Source: Mermis nigrescens
Lineage: Eukaryota > Nematoda > Enoplea > Mermithida > Mermithidae
Direction: 5' to 3'
Length of the DNA: 64,000 bases
NCBI GenBank assembly: GCA_036768485.1
Contig: JAVLUZ010000341.1
Coordinates: 3,183,468-3,247,467 of the forward strand
Numbering within the stretch: position 1 is the first letter of the stretch; each line of letters begins with the position of its first letter. The notes beneath the pieces are model-generated. The model saw only the letters and a program-made list of their open reading frames with translations. It did not search any database and was not told the origin of the DNA. Below, piece by piece: positions 11,307-43,292 of this stretch. A program made the position numbers and the translations under genes.

Positions 11307-11945
11307 ATGTAACTCGATAAAAAAGACAACGAGATTTTAAATGACACACATGACAACATACGAGTATATACGACTATAACGTTAAAGCAATAGGGACATG
11401 CAGTCACGAAGGTGAAAACTTACGCACGGATATACTCAGAGTACTTTTCTGTATTGCCTCGGGTTTATAGCTTAAAATTGAGTTGAAAAGGGTAGAAAGC
11501 GCCAAAATATCCGGCGCTTTGCACCGGCTTAATAAATTATTGAAATTTCCTTTTGTAAAAACTTCTGCTTTGAGTTTAGCACTTTTAGCTGGATCAGAAT
11601 AAATCATAAACTCACAATAACGATAATTTTAATAAACGTGAAAATTCTTTGGGTCACTTTGAATTTATGTTTACGAAACCTCGTGATACTCGTTTCAAAT
11701 ATTAGGGAGAAATAGATGATTGTCGGTGCACTTTGCACTTAAAGCATATCGTATCTGCCATTCAAAAAAGCTTCTCCAAATTCGACCTTTCCAACGTTTT
11801 ACATGTCAAAATTTTCCAGCGCTTCGCGCCATATTCAGCATCTCTTAAATTCTTGCGGCTACACTTGTTAGAAGAGCACAAATTGACGAAGGTACACGAG
11901 TAAATGGCAAAAAGAGCAGTTTAAGCGCAACAAATCGCATTTAAG
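11307..11945. other. Non-coding interval with one GC hairpin
   Basis: The CAGCGCTTCGCGCCA core lies at about 11,818. No other supported feature. Confidence 0.4.
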
Positions 11946-12165
11946 CATAGGTGTAAAAGGGGGCATAGGGGGATCCCCTACTCCAAAAGTTGGACGTTAC
12001 CGCCACCCCAAAACCAGAAAATTTTTTGACCCCCCTCGATTTTCGGAAAAAATCGAATTTTTTTGGCCGTTTTTAGGCGTTTTTGCCCAAAAATTGGAAA
12101 GTCATTCACCCCCCCCCCCACAAAGGCCAGAACCCCGAAATTTGAGCCATTACATGTATGCCTCT
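11946..12165. mobile_element. Probable MITE, inverted CATA-type ends
   Basis: It runs from CATAGGTG to ACATGTATG, with C-runs near the right end and G-runs near the left. A related phrase (TTTTGGC..GTTCTTTTGGCC) is near 24,120. Target duplication not established. Confidence 0.45.
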
Positions 12166-12208
12166 TGAGCACATTATAGTGAGAACACTAAAATTTTACT
12201 ATATGCGT

Positions 12209-12595
12209 GAGGCCGTATTTGAGGTGGGAGGAAGTGAGAGAGCCGCCCCCTCCTCTTAGCCGGAAAAAATTTTGAAAGGAAAGATAATGCCTCCGGAAGG
12301 AAGGAAAAATCAAGTGTTTTTGAGGTAAAATCTACAAATTTTCGGCGCTTTTCGCCAAATGTTACGGCTTTTCTATCATTTTGGCCCAAGCGCGAACGAA
12401 AAAATGACTTTTTATATCATTTGCGTAAAAACAATTTTTCTAAAAAGAGTTCAAATTTTATTACCTAAATGGACAGCGCATTGCCTAAAAACCGTCGAAA
12501 AATGCGGCTTTTTCTAGCTTCCCCGACAAATTTTCTAGATATAGACCAACTTATGTTGCCCTCCCCCTTGGCCCCGGAATTCTGGATACGGGCCT
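12209..12595. mobile_element. Probable MITE with AGGCCCGTAT ends
   Basis: The left end reads GAGGCCGTATTTGAG and the right end reads GAATTCTGGATACGGGCCTG. The flanks ACTATATG and ACTACATG are similar, with a small offset. Non-coding. Confidence 0.5.
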
Positions 12596-13165
12596 GACTA
12601 CATGTATGTATACGGAATGAACAAAATTTATTTACCCCTTTGCTCATGTACAAAAGGACCTCGCACATAGAATGACCACAACTTACTGTACGACCATTCT
12701 TGGACTCTGCACCCCTGGCTAGCTATACCCTGCACACGTCATGCAGCTTAAATTGAGCTTGAAGCAATTTTAAAAATTCCGGCGCTCCGCGCCAGTTTTT
12801 ATAATATGCACGGTTTTTTCGTTTTTTTGCATTTTTGTCCTCTGAAGTCTAAGAAATCGAGTTTAAACTAGTAAAATTTACACAATTTTCGACTAATCAC
12901 TTATTACTTTTTGTTTATGTGTAACATTACAAAAAAAGTTATCCAAAAACGCAAAACATGTCGAAAATTGCCCCTTTATCAGCCGCGTAGAATCGCTTAT
13001 GAACGCATTCACACTTTTTATTTTAGCGATTGCCTCCCAAACTCCTAAAAAGGGGCTAGCTCGTATTTCTGTGTTTCCGGATAGGATAAACCTCTTCTTG
13101 AATAAGAATATAATGTAATTACAAGTTCCAGAATGGTAGCTGAGCATGTTTACTCGCTGTATGCA
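12596..13165. other. Non-coding interval with one GC hairpin
   Basis: CCGGCGCTCCGCGCCAG lies at about 12,779. No gene is recognised. Confidence 0.4.
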
Positions 13166-13411
13166 CACCTGGGCGAAGGGGGCTTAAGGGGAAGGGCATG
13201 CACCCCCCAAAAAACCAAAATACCCCCTACCCGAATACAATCTTTAAAATTTTTTGAAGTTTTTTTTCGCAGTTTTTTGTGTGCCAACGGATGAGGAACG
13301 TCGGAAAATGGTGTTTTTTCGCCATACCACCATTTTTAGGGGAATTTCTTGTACTTTGAAAATCTTGCACCCACCCATCCCCCAACCAGAATTCAGGTGC
13401 CGCCCACCTGT
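13166..13411 (+). mobile_element. MITE family B, copy 3
   Basis: The ends CACACCTGGGCG and GCCCACCTGTG enclose the conserved family B body (GATGCCAACGGATGAG, CGCCATACCACCATTTTT). Target duplication is not clear. Confidence 0.75.
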
Positions 13412-13590
13412 GGTCGTAGGTCTTTTAAAACCCTTTGTTACGAGTACTATATCTTACGCCACATTATACATTCACAAGGTGCTTAGCTATCCTACTACCA
13501 GCTAGAATCTTGTCCATGCATAACGTTGTAAGTATTTAAGGACAACGGCTATTATACATGAATTATAAACGCAGGTTGGACCCAGACCGG

Positions 13591-13744
13591 CAGGCACGTA
13601 GCTGTGGGGGGGAATGGGGGATCCGGACCCCCCCAAATTCAGTAAAAAACAGGAAAAATATGACTTTTACGCGTTATTTTTGTGCTACTTTAGCTTAGAG
13701 CCCCAAAGTTGGTATTGGTCCCCCAAAATAGGAATGCGTGCCTG
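13591..13744. mobile_element. MITE family F (CAGGCACGTAGC ends), copy 1
   Basis: The left end is CAGGCACGTAGC and the right end is ATGCGTGCCTG. The interior is C/G-run rich with the family phrase CTTTTACGCGTTATTTTTGTGCTA. Confidence 0.8.
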
Positions 13745-13745
13745 C

Positions 13746-13973
13746 AGACCAGGACGCGGATACGGCCGGATCCAAGCGCGCCGAAGACCCGGACTTTGGT
13801 CCCGAAATTTTTATTTCCCAAGGCCCGGACTCGGACCCAAAATTTTCATCAGCCAAGACCCAGACCTCGACCCAAAATTTTCATTTGCTAAGATCCGGAC
13901 CCGGACCGAAAATTCTCATTTGCTAAGACCCGGGCCCGAAAAAATTGAAAGCTGCGGAAGCGGTCCATCCCTA
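13746..13973. repeat. GGACCC-rich degenerate repeat, ~35-40 bp units
   Basis: Units of the type CCCGGACC..GACCCAAAATTTTCAT are repeated about five times and end with GGTCCATCCCTA. Translations in all frames are repetitive and not protein-like. Confidence 0.65.
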
Positions 13974-14188
13974 AAAAGGCCAAAACTTAGCTAGACAGAT
14001 GCTCGAAAACGGTGGTTTTAAAGCGATACCAACTTTCTTTCGCAGTAAAATCGTTTTTATAAAGCACTCTGCCATCTTCGAAATTTTGAACTTCAACTCC
14101 CTGCCTAAAAGTTTGGCCTTGCGCACCTAGGAGCTAATCAAACCTTTCGATAATGTTCACTGCGCTCGCTTTATAGCGAGCACACAAA

Positions 14189-14353
14189 CAGGCACGTAGC
14201 GGTGGGGGTGGGGAGGGGGAGTCCGGACCCCCAGAAATTAAAAAAACCGGAAAATAGGCGACTTTTACACTGCAATTTTGTGCTATTTTTGACTCAGACC
14301 CCCCAAAAATTGGCATTGGTCCCCCCCAAAAATAGGAGGGCCAGACGCGCCTG
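14189..14353. mobile_element. MITE family F, copy 2
   Basis: It starts CAGGCACGTAGC and ends GACGCGCCTG. The flanks CACACAAA and AGCACAAA are similar (likely 8-bp duplication). Confidence 0.75.
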
Positions 14354-15464
14354 AGCACAAAACGAATGAGGGGTTAGACGCCGTAATAAAAAAATACTCA
14401 TACATTTCCGAAATTAAATATTGAAATTTAACCAACTCCTTCGCGCTTTTTTTTTGATGCCAACGAATGGAGTTCAACCGCGGACGGAAAAAATAGTGTT
14501 TTTCCAGACAAATACAATTTTATTTATGGACTCTGGAATCCAGGAATTTAGGTACTACTGCTCTTATTGTTGTTTTACAAAGCCGTTCAAACGACCGAGC
14601 GGCATAACGGGGCCAAACCTCGGACGCTAATGCGTTCGCAAAAATTGTTCCTGACATTATCCGATCCAAGCTAACCGCGTAAACGCAAACGAGCGTGCGT
14701 TTGCGAATACATATTAAGCGTAAAACATGGAGAATGCTGGGTTGAACGAACAAACGGGCCAAACAGACTGCCCGTACTCGCGTAAGGGGAAAATTTGTAG
14801 AAATTCGAGAAAAGGGGGCAAAAAATTGACAAGGGCCGAAAAGTAAAGCTGCAGAGTGTAAAACATCAAGTGCAAAGTATGAAGTAAAATAAAAAATTGC
14901 ACTTATATTATTTTGAAAAAAACCATATTTTTTTTTAAAGTTTAAAGCTTCTTAGCCGATGGCTGGAAAACTCTTGGAATAACCACCATCTTCAAGGGCT
15001 ATGCTGCTTTAAAAACGGCTCGAAACCCGAAAAGAATGAGGAGAGCGTGTACACATACTTGGTGATATGCAGGGGGCGGGATTTCAGGGGGCGGGAGGGC
15101 TGCCACCCCCCCCCCCAATAAGGAAAATCCTAGATCCGCCAATGATAATATAGATTCTAGGCTCTTATTTTTCTACCCGATACGACTCGAGTATTTACGC
15201 ATACAAATTTCAACGCTTTACACTTTTTAGAAAAGCAAGCTCTTACATCTCGCTCATTTACACAATTAAGGGATGGTTTAAGCTTCCACGCGACAATGGA
15301 TATCTTAAATAAAACTAAACAAACTTTCGAATATATTGTTTACATTACACAAAATGAACGAAATTGAATTCGGCAATTATCGATCGATCCACGCTTTAAA
15401 CTGCGGTTCTATTATCCATTTAAATAATCGCAATACTTCGCTGTATAGCATTGAAGGTATGCAC
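14354..15464. other. Non-coding interval
   Basis: It contains a partial family B-like fragment near 14,440-14,520 and a short element remnant at 15,062-15,145 (G-rich, then AAAATCCTAGATCCGCCA, as in family G). No gene is seen. Confidence 0.45.
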
Positions 15465-15712
15465 CATAGGTGAGCAGCACCAAAATTCTGAGGAAGGGCG
15501 GGAGATTTTTTGAAAGGTGAAAAAATCGTTTCAAAAATGGTGGTATGGCGAAAAAACACCATTTTCAACGTTTCTCCTCAAGCAGTATCCATTGGCATCG
15601 AAAAATTACGGAAAAAAATTTTAAAAATTGAATTCTAGGGGGTATCTCGGTTTCTTGGGGGGGGGGTATTCGGCCTTCTGGAGGGTTGCATACACCCCAC
15701 GCCCACCTGTAA
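15465..15712 (-). mobile_element. MITE family B, copy 4
   Basis: It runs CATAGGTGAGCAGCACC to CGCCCACCTGT with the full conserved body in inverse orientation. The flanks GTATGCAC and ATACGCAC are similar. Confidence 0.75.
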
Positions 15713-16036
15713 TACGCACCTGCCCACTATGGCAACAAAAAGAATCACAGCAGAATGTGCGGCGCGGAAAAACGGTTTAAAGAACAAGCGTAAAGTGTAA
15801 AGTATAAGAATTTCCGGTGTAATGTGTAAAGGAGAGTGGAAACGTAAAGATAATTTAAATTGCAAAGTGCGCTAACTTGCCAGCTCGAGCGCGATAATGC
15901 ATTTTAATTACAATGTATTTTAGAAAGTCGTCGTTATTTGAATTGACAAAAATTGGCCCCCTGCCAATTCATTACGCTACATTATGTAAAGTGCACTGTT
16001 ACATAAATCTGGCGAATTGTTACAAAACTCACTCAC
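15713..16036. other. Start of intron 8 of the thioredoxin reductase gene (minus strand)
   Basis: This lies immediately downstream (in gene sense) of exon 8, beginning with the 5' splice site GTGAGT read on the minus strand. No further exon was recognised between here and base 1, so the intron is at least 16 kb or the gene is truncated. Confidence 0.6.
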
Positions 16037-36041
<20,005 letters not shown>

Positions 36042-37464
36042 CTTGAACAAAGTAAATTTTATTCTTCGATTTTGACGGCTTGGCGATTTGCCAGATTATT
36101 GAAATATTTCAAAATTCAAATTCACCGATCATAAATTCGATATTCCAATTTGCGAAAAATTTTAAATACAACTTGAGCTGGTCCTAACGTTTTTATCGAA
36201 ATTACCGCAAAGCACGTCATTAATTTTCAATTTTCCTATTGCATGCAGAATGTCATTCACCAAATTATTTTGCCCTGTAATTTTGTGCAAATTAATAAAT
36301 ATGCCTGACAAAAATTCCCAATAAACAAATTTTTTCAAAATTCTTTCTCAATTCAAAAGTCCGTTAGCAAAAATACAAAATAAGCGATTGTGAGTATATG
36401 TACTATTGAAATTTTGCACATTCTTATCATTAAACATAAACCATGCAGTCTGGTTTATACGAGCGGCCCTTAAATTCAGGGTTTGTCAGCTAAGGAGGAA
36501 TACGAAAAAAATTTAGATGTCACAAATGTGCCAAAAAAATTGACGGTAGAGGCAAAAACACGGTTTTACAAAAGTTTATCATTGAGCTCAATCCACTGAA
36601 TTAAAATGACGAAAAAACGAGAACTATTTCGAAAAAAAATTTATTATCTTGGTCTCCCGGATTCTTGAGGAAGGCTTTGAATTTCGGTAATCGACACCAT
36701 TTATGTACTGCATGGGAATTCGGAGGGCCAGGCCCAAAAAATTTCTTAAAAAGTATCTTTTTTGACTGAAATAACCTCAAAAGCCGGGATAAATGCCAGA
36801 AATAGCGTAAGTACTATATTAATCCGCAGTTTTTCCGGTCAATTTCAAGCACTTTTATCAAATATTCGATTTTCATGCATTTTTGGTCGTTATTTTGCCT
36901 CACATTTCCCATAAAATTTTCGATCTTTCCATTCTAGGGATCTAGGCAATAGATTTTCAAACCCCATGTGAGTGTCTGGTCCAGACTCCACGAGCTTCAC
37001 ACCTCACGTCTATGCTTAGTCTGATTGATTAGCCTACTTGAAAATTGTCTGCAGACTATGAGCTGCCTGGTTTGAGCAATCAAGCACACACCAACTTTAT
37101 GGAAAATCGGCGAGTTAACATTCATAGATTAAATGATTGATAAAAAGATCGACTCGACCCAACAATATAATTATTATCGCAAAATGTGATCGCACACTAA
37201 ACAGTATATGCTTTATGCTTCGTCTAAAAAGCAATCAATAATTAGGATGATAAATAATATTCAAATGTATGTAATTATATTATCAATGATTATAACAAAT
37301 GCTTCAAATGTGATTAGTAATAAAAATTTTCAATAGACGGTTAATAAGAAAAATCATGTGCATCTTATGTGCAAATTTCGGAATTCACTATTTATTACAG
37401 AAGTTATGGATTCTGGTTCTACTTGAAGCGCTGGCCAAGCGCGGATTCAGGGGGCGGGGTGAGT
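36042..37464. other. Non-coding; would hold the upstream exon(s) if the gene starts nearby
   Basis: No ATG-bearing exon that fits exon 1 in phase could be recognised. The sequence is AT-rich with one remnant (37,437 GCGCGGATTCAGGGGG) like family G ends. Confidence 0.4.
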
Positions 37465-38092
37465 CCACCGTTTTTCTCCAGTGATTTGGTTGGCATTATG
37501 GACCATACCCAAAAATTTTTTCACTTTTTCCACCCTTTTCAACGTTTTTTTGGTCTGAAAACGTTAAAAATAGAGCGCCCGTTTTAAAAATTAGTGTTTT
37601 CTAAGTAGAAAATCCTATGTGCACATGTAATAGCGGTGTTTGATGCACTTTTTGTATGAAAATTTGCCGCTCTATCTACTAGAAATATCACGATCAGTAT
37701 ACGTTATTTCTGTTGAAACTTGAAAAAAAACTTGAAAAACTATAATTTATCAAATGGCACGAAGCGCCAGAAAATTTTGAAATTTTAGCTCCCTAAAACG
37801 CATTTTTGCATTACAAAAACCAACCAAATCCGTACAGAAGATACGGATTTTCATTCGTAGTGAAGTTCTAGACCAGATTGTTGATAAAAATGCTGCAATA
37901 GGCGCGGTGCGGCTTAAAGATCGATAATTGATTCGGCACCAAGCGCCGAAAATTTTTTGAAGTTTCACCCCTCTAAAACGCATTCTAACATTACAAAAAT
38001 TTTCCACAAATGCCAACCAAGCCCGAAAATGTTTTCCATTCCCCAAAATTTTTGTTGACAAATAGACCAAAAGAGTGGAAAAACATTGTGGG
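37465..38092. mobile_element. CCACCG-ended element with ~180-bp internal repeats, copy 1
   Basis: It starts CCACCGTTTTTCTCC. The interior has two units, each with a hairpin core (37,756 GGCACGAAGCGCC and 37,935 GGCACCAAGCGCC) followed by CTCTAAAACGCATT-type sequence. The right end is decayed (AAAAACATTGTGG). Compare 40,233-41,256. Confidence 0.8.
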
Positions 38093-38272
38093 TGAGGCGA
38101 ACGCCCCTGTCGTCATAACATAGTTAGGCGCAATAGAGAATAATGTGTATTTTTCAATGATTTAGCCATTTTTAAATTATGATTTTTCAGAGTTTTCCAG
38201 TGCTTCGCGCCACGTAGTGTTCACTAGGGATTGAACAGCATCGGCTTTCCGCGCACTGCGCAGCGCCGTGCG

Positions 38273-39631
38273 GAGTTTGCCAGGTCCCAAAATTCAGATT
38301 CTCCTGCACAGAGGTAAAATTGGGGAAAAATTCTCCTGCAATTCTCCTGAAAATATTTTGATTCTCCTGAAAATTCTCCTGGCTCATATTTTGCAGGAAA
38401 GGTTGTACAGCAGATCTACAATTGTATGTACACATGCATATCAAGCATGCTCAGGCCAATTTACCTTGGTTCACCCAACTATTTTATTCTGATCTCTTGC
38501 CTGTTAATCCTAAGGACACTCAAGGCTAAATAATGAACATTAATTCTCTCACAAAAAGCTCATGGAGCATATCTGCATTATACAGGCAGATGCAAAAATA
38601 ATGGAAGACTAATGCTGCACCACAAAGTATAACATTTTATTCAACATCAACAGCTGACAAACATTCAATAACAGATTCCTGATCTTCATCAGGAGCTACA
38701 TTTTTGGTCATGTAAATAGAATCCGTAAAGCGCAACAACATCTGTTTTGATGGCTTAAAGCTAGAAAGAGATATATTCCATAAGATAAAGGCATAACGAA
38801 CAGTGATCACAGCATCAACTGAATGGCACAATAAGCGATTTCTTAACTTATTTTTAACGATATTCATGATTGAAAATACGCGCTCAGCTGAAGCATTCGA
38901 TATAGGTAAGCAAAGCAGAGGTCGCATTGTTTACAATACACATTATTCGAAAAAACAGTTTCTGTGCTTAAAACAGTGACCGCCAATTTTCAGTTGCACT
39001 TACATCATCAAAAATTTCTGAAAAGAGCCCTGTTTGCAATGTCTTTTGAAAAAATAAATAATACTTTATTACTAATTGTATGTACTTCAGTAGCAAGCAA
39101 ATCCTTACGTTTTGAAATATATCAAAAAAATGTTTATAGGCGCTTTGCAAACGTCTATGAAACTGATAAAAACAATTAGACGGTGTGTAAAGCTATGTAT
39201 TTCTGCACTTCGTGATATTAAGTGAATAAATAAATGAATGAATGAATGATTTACTACGGAAGCACGAAACTTATTTGGATATAGTTATAACTTAACACTT
39301 AGGTCTTAACTATGAACGAAATAAATTCTTAATGTGAAAGATCTAAGTATAAAATTATATACAACTAACTAACTACAGTAAGTACAGTAAGAAGGTTAAT
39401 GTATGATAATCATTATAACTTGCTGTTTAAGTTTTGAAAATTCTCCTGAATTCTCCTAGATTTTCAGGATTCCACTGAATTCTCCTGACATTTTAAAATT
39501 CTCCTGCATTCTCCTGCATGTTTACAACTTCTCCTGAAATTTCTCCTGAAAAGCCCATTCTCCTGCTCCTGCTCCTGAAAATTTTAGATTCTCCTGAATT
39601 CAGGAGAATTCTCCTGCACCTGGCAACCCTG
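38273..39631. mobile_element. hAT transposon, copy 1 (internally deleted, carries transposase C-terminus)
   Basis: The ends are GGAGTTTGCCAGG (diverged) and CCTGGCAACCCTG. Subterminal regions on both sides are packed with the 9-mer ATTCTCCTG, more than a dozen in all. The hAT transposase fragment at 38,637-38,927 lies inside. The flanking CCGTGCGG-type repeat is shared with the far side of copy 2. Confidence 0.88.
38637..38927 (-). pseudogene. hAT-family transposase, C-terminal dimerisation domain fragment
   Basis: 97 codons beginning RPLLCLPISNASAERVFSIM and continuing NIVKNKLRNRL, the hallmark of the hATC dimerisation region. In life this part holds transposase subunits together. The DDE catalytic parts and the zinc-finger N-terminus are absent from both copies in the window, so it is a remnant. 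The stop lies inside the element and there is no intact start. It shares the minus strand with the thioredoxin reductase gene but is unrelated to it. Confidence 0.9.
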
Positions 39632-40232
39632 TGCGCAGTGTTGCCAGGTCCCAAAATTCAGATTCTCCTGCACAGAGGTAAAATTGGGGAAAAATTCTCC
39701 TACAATTCTCCTGAAAATATTTTGATTCTCCTGAAAATTCTCCTGGCTCATATTTTGCAGGAAAGGTTGTACAGCAGATCTACAATTGTATGTACACATG
39801 CATATCAAGCATGCTCAGGCCAATTTACCTTGGTTCACCCAACTATTTTATTGCCTGTTATCTTCATTATTCGAAAAAACAGTTTCTGTGCTTAAAACAG
39901 TGACCGCCAATTTTCAGTTGCACTTACATCATCAAAAATTTCTGAAAAGAGCCCTGTTTGCAATGTCTTTTGAAAAAATAAATAATACTTTTTTACTAAT
40001 TGTATGTACTTCAGTAGCAAGCAAATCCTTACGTTTTGAAATATATCAAAAAAATTTTTATAGGCACTTTGCAAACGTCTATGTAACTGATAAAAACAAT
40101 TAGACGGTGTGTAACAGCTATGTATTTCTGCACTTCGTGATATTAAGTGAATAAATAAATTAATGAATGAATGATTTACTACGGAAGCACGAAACTTATT
40201 TGGATATAGTTATAACTTAACACTTAGGTCTT

Positions 40233-41256
40233 CCACCGTTTTTTTCCCAGCGATTTGGTTGACATTATAGATTGAACCCAAAATTCTTTTCCACTTTTTC
40301 CAACTTTTTTCCACATTTTTTGGGAGGTCTAAAAACGTTCAAAATAGAGCGCCTGTGTTGAAAAATCAGTGTTTTTAAGTGGAAAATTTTATGTACACAT
40401 GCAATAGCGGTGTTTGATGCACTTTTTGTATAAAAATTTCGCACTCTACAAGAATATCACGATCAGTATACGTTATTTATGTTGAAACTTGAATTTCCTT
40501 CCTTCATAAAGCATTTTAGCCAATTCTAAAGTCGTTTTTGACAATTAAAACTATAATTTTTCAAATGGCGCGAAGCGCCAGAAAATTTTGAAATTTTAGC
40601 TCTCTAAATCATTTTTGTATTTCAAAAACTGTGCAGAAGGTAAGGATTTTCAATCGTAGTGGAGTTCTAGGACCAGATTATCGATAAAAATGCTGCAATT
40701 GGCGCCGCGCGGCTTAAACATCAATAACAAGTAAGAATTAAATCAATTAGTTTCACCTCTCTGAAACGCATTTTTGCATTACAAAAACTAACCGAATCCG
40801 TGCATAAGATAAGGATTTTCAATCGTACTAAAGTTCTAGATCAAATTTTCAATAAAAATCCTGCAGTTGACGCGGCGCGGCTCAAATATTAATAACAAAA
40901 AAAGAATTAGATCAATTTGGCGCAAAGCGCCAAAAAATTTTGTAGTTTTACTTCTCTAAAACGCATTTTTGCATTAAAAAACTAACTGAATCCGTGCAGA
41001 AAATAAGGATTTTCAATGGTAGTGAAGTTCTAGACTAGATTGTCGATAAAAATGGCGCGGCGCGGCTTAAGGATTACTAATTAGTAAGAATTTAATCAAT
41101 TCGGCGCGAAGCGCCGAAAAATTTTGAAGTTTTAACTCTCTAAAACGCATTTTTAACGTTACAAAAATTTCCCAAAAATGCCAACCAAACCCAAAAATTT
41201 TTTCCATTCCCAAAATTTTGGTTGACAAATAGACCAAAAAGTGGAAAAAACGGTGG
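40233..41256. mobile_element. CCACCG-ended element, copy 2, four internal ~180-bp repeats
   Basis: It starts CCACCGTTTTTTTCCC and ends GGAAAAAACGGTGG. It is flanked by TCTT (up to GGTCTT) on both sides, and hAT copy 1 at about 39,300 has a single uninterrupted GGTCTTAACTATG, proving insertion. Hairpin cores lie at 40,567, 40,919 and 41,103. A fourth unit near 40,743 lacks the core. No ORF. Confidence 0.93.
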
Positions 41257-41354
41257 TCTTAACTATGAACGAAATAAATTCTTAATGTGAAAGATCTAAG
41301 TATAAAATTATATACAACTAACTAACTACAGTAAGTACAGTTTATACCCATACT

Positions 41355-42239
41355 TTGAAGGGAATGACGAAACCGTTGAAGTGGTTCAGAAGATTTATAA
41401 TTTTTGTGGTTCTTCGTATAATTTGGCAGTCAACGACAAAAATGCTGATGTTCGGCGGCATGCAATTGATCGTCTTCGTATTACTAATTGGATCGATGCG
41501 AGTTGACGTCATACTACCGGACGAACTGTGCTCAAAATTTTGCCGTTTATACAGCGTCCATTGCGGAAGATGTTCGATGCGAAACGACTTTAGCCCCAAC
41601 AAATTTTTTTTGCGTATGGTTGCGAAAATTATGGTCTTTTTGAACTTTTGTTTATTATTGCTAAGTGGCGATGTCGAAACGAACCCTGGTCCTAAACGTC
41701 AGACAAAAGATTCGACTAGTTTGCAGTCGAAAGACATTGACAAGAGTCAACTCATTACGGCACCCTGCGTTTGTTGTCATTCGAATGTCGGCGATGGCGA
41801 CTTGGCTTTTCAGTGCGGTTATTGTGGTTTGTGGGAGCACGCCGCGTGTGCTTCCATCTCGGACAACTTTCATAACGAATTCGCTGCCTTGTCGTCTGAT
41901 GCCTCCAAACTATTCATTTATTCTTGCACGCAATGCTACGTTCGCAGCGTTCCTACACTTGCTTTAAACTCCTATCAATTGCTGCAGAAGCCAAACTTTG
42001 CCCCTTTGCCCGCTGAGCCTGTGGATTTTGCTCAATCATCAAACATTTCTGCAGCCGCCCCTCATCGCCCTACGTTCGCAGGTGGACCTCCTTTTGCGGC
42101 GGGCCTGTTTGTGGCCCATTGGTGTTGGACTCCGGTTCGTATAGCCGTTGACCTTCAAGAACGTTCTACCAGGGCTGTTGGTTTTAACATCAATGAACTA
42201 AAATCGGCACCGCTTCTGATCAAAAAAAGTTTGATCTAG
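41355..42239 (+). pseudogene. LINE ORF1, N-terminal part: hydrophobic leader, 2A ribosome-skipping motif, PHD finger
   Basis: 295 codons. Residues 1-105 are hydrophobic and basic. Residues 104-113 read SGDVETNPGP (41,664-41,693), matching the DxExNPGP consensus at which ribosomes skip a peptide bond. Then comes a C4HC3 zinc finger: Cys138, 141, 154, 157, His162, Cys165, 191, 194, the spacing of a PHD finger. PHD-like fingers and 2A motifs are both known from ORF1 of CR1/L2-type LINEs. The frame ends at a TAG (42,237), and the normal continuation lies in another frame at 42,250, so at least one indel has broken ORF1. The likely role is an RNA-binding chaperone partner of the ORF2 protein. Confidence 0.9.
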
Positions 42240-42249
42240 CCGAAGTTCG

Positions 42250-42576
42250 TTGCTTAAGAATGACCATGATTTTGATCCCGACGACATTACCGATTGCTAT
42301 CGTTTGGGACGGGGCAATATACCTAATCGAAAATACGAACACTTGCTCAAAATACAATTTTCCTCAGAACACGCCTGCAACTTGTGGTTGCGAGCTTTCC
42401 AGTCGCCTAAACCTGCGGCGGGCGACAGACGGGATCCTACGCGAATCTGGTTTCGACGCGATTTGTCCGATCAGGAGCGTCAGGATGCTTACGAGGAGCA
42501 TCAGTTGCATCGAACGTCCGGCGCTGATGCTAACGAGCGTCGATTGTCGTCGAGGAATAATTTGCGCATAATTTGA
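42250..42576 (+). pseudogene. LINE ORF1, C-terminal part (frameshifted)
   Basis: 109 codons including YRLGRG, LKIQF and a charged WFRRDLSDQERQDAY segment, of the kind found at the C-terminus of CR1-type ORF1 proteins after their RRM-like region. There is no start of its own. Upstream stops in this frame show that it was once continuous with 41,355-42,239. It ends in TGA before ORF2. Confidence 0.75.
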
Positions 42577-42610
42577 GGATGCTGGGCCCTCTGGCGGACG
42601 GCAGTCAGTT

Positions 42611-43292
42611 TTGCGTTGTTGTTTATTTAATGCACATAGTATACTAAATAAACTAAATGAGTTTGATGCATTTTTAACAGCAAATGATTTCGATATCGTG
42701 TGTGTGTGTGAATCCTGGTTAACTCCTAGTGTATCTAATGGCTTACTTTGCAATTTAAACCGTTTTAATGTGTATCGTTCCGATAGGATCAATCGAAAAA
42801 GGTGGAGGTGTTTTTATTCTTTCAAAAAGTACTTTAAAATCCTACTTGCCGAAAGTATCGGAAAATCTTTTCAGTGAAGAAATAGTTATTGTTGATTTCA
42901 TTGGCGTAAGCTCCAAGATTCGTGTGCTACTTTTTTACAGGGCGCCGGATTATGATTTCTCCCACATGAGAATGCTTTGCCGTGTTATAGAATGGGCCTC
43001 TCAGATACAGTATCCTTTTGTCATATTAGGTGATTTAAATTTTCCTAATGTAGACTGGTCTAGTTTTATTTTACCTTCGAGTCCTATTAACCGATCTTTT
43101 TGCGAGTGTATGCTTTCTCTATCTTTTAGTCAAAAAGTTTCTGAACCAACACACGGTATGCATATTTTAGATGTTATTTTTGATGCCCATTCTATCGAAA
43201 ACGTTGAAGTCAACCCACCTTTTTCTACTAGTGATCACTCGGTTGTTACTTTTCTCTTGAATGTTCTATCTTGGAAGAAAAAGTTCAGCTAA
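42611..43292 (+). pseudogene. LINE ORF2, apurinic-type endonuclease domain
   Basis: Motifs run in the right order: NAHSI near the start, DIVCVCESWL with the catalytic Glu, RVLLFYRAP, the GDLNFPNVDW segment with Asp and Asn, and the terminal SDHSVV. This is the EEP endonuclease that nicks target DNA to prime reverse transcription. One frameshift lies near 42,790 (two frames overlap at 42,768-42,877). Confidence 0.92.

Noticed and set aside
13614..13994. Arg/Pro-rich 126-residue protein
   Set aside because: It is a translation of a family F MITE and the GGACCC repeat, and neighbouring frames give equally repetitive peptides.
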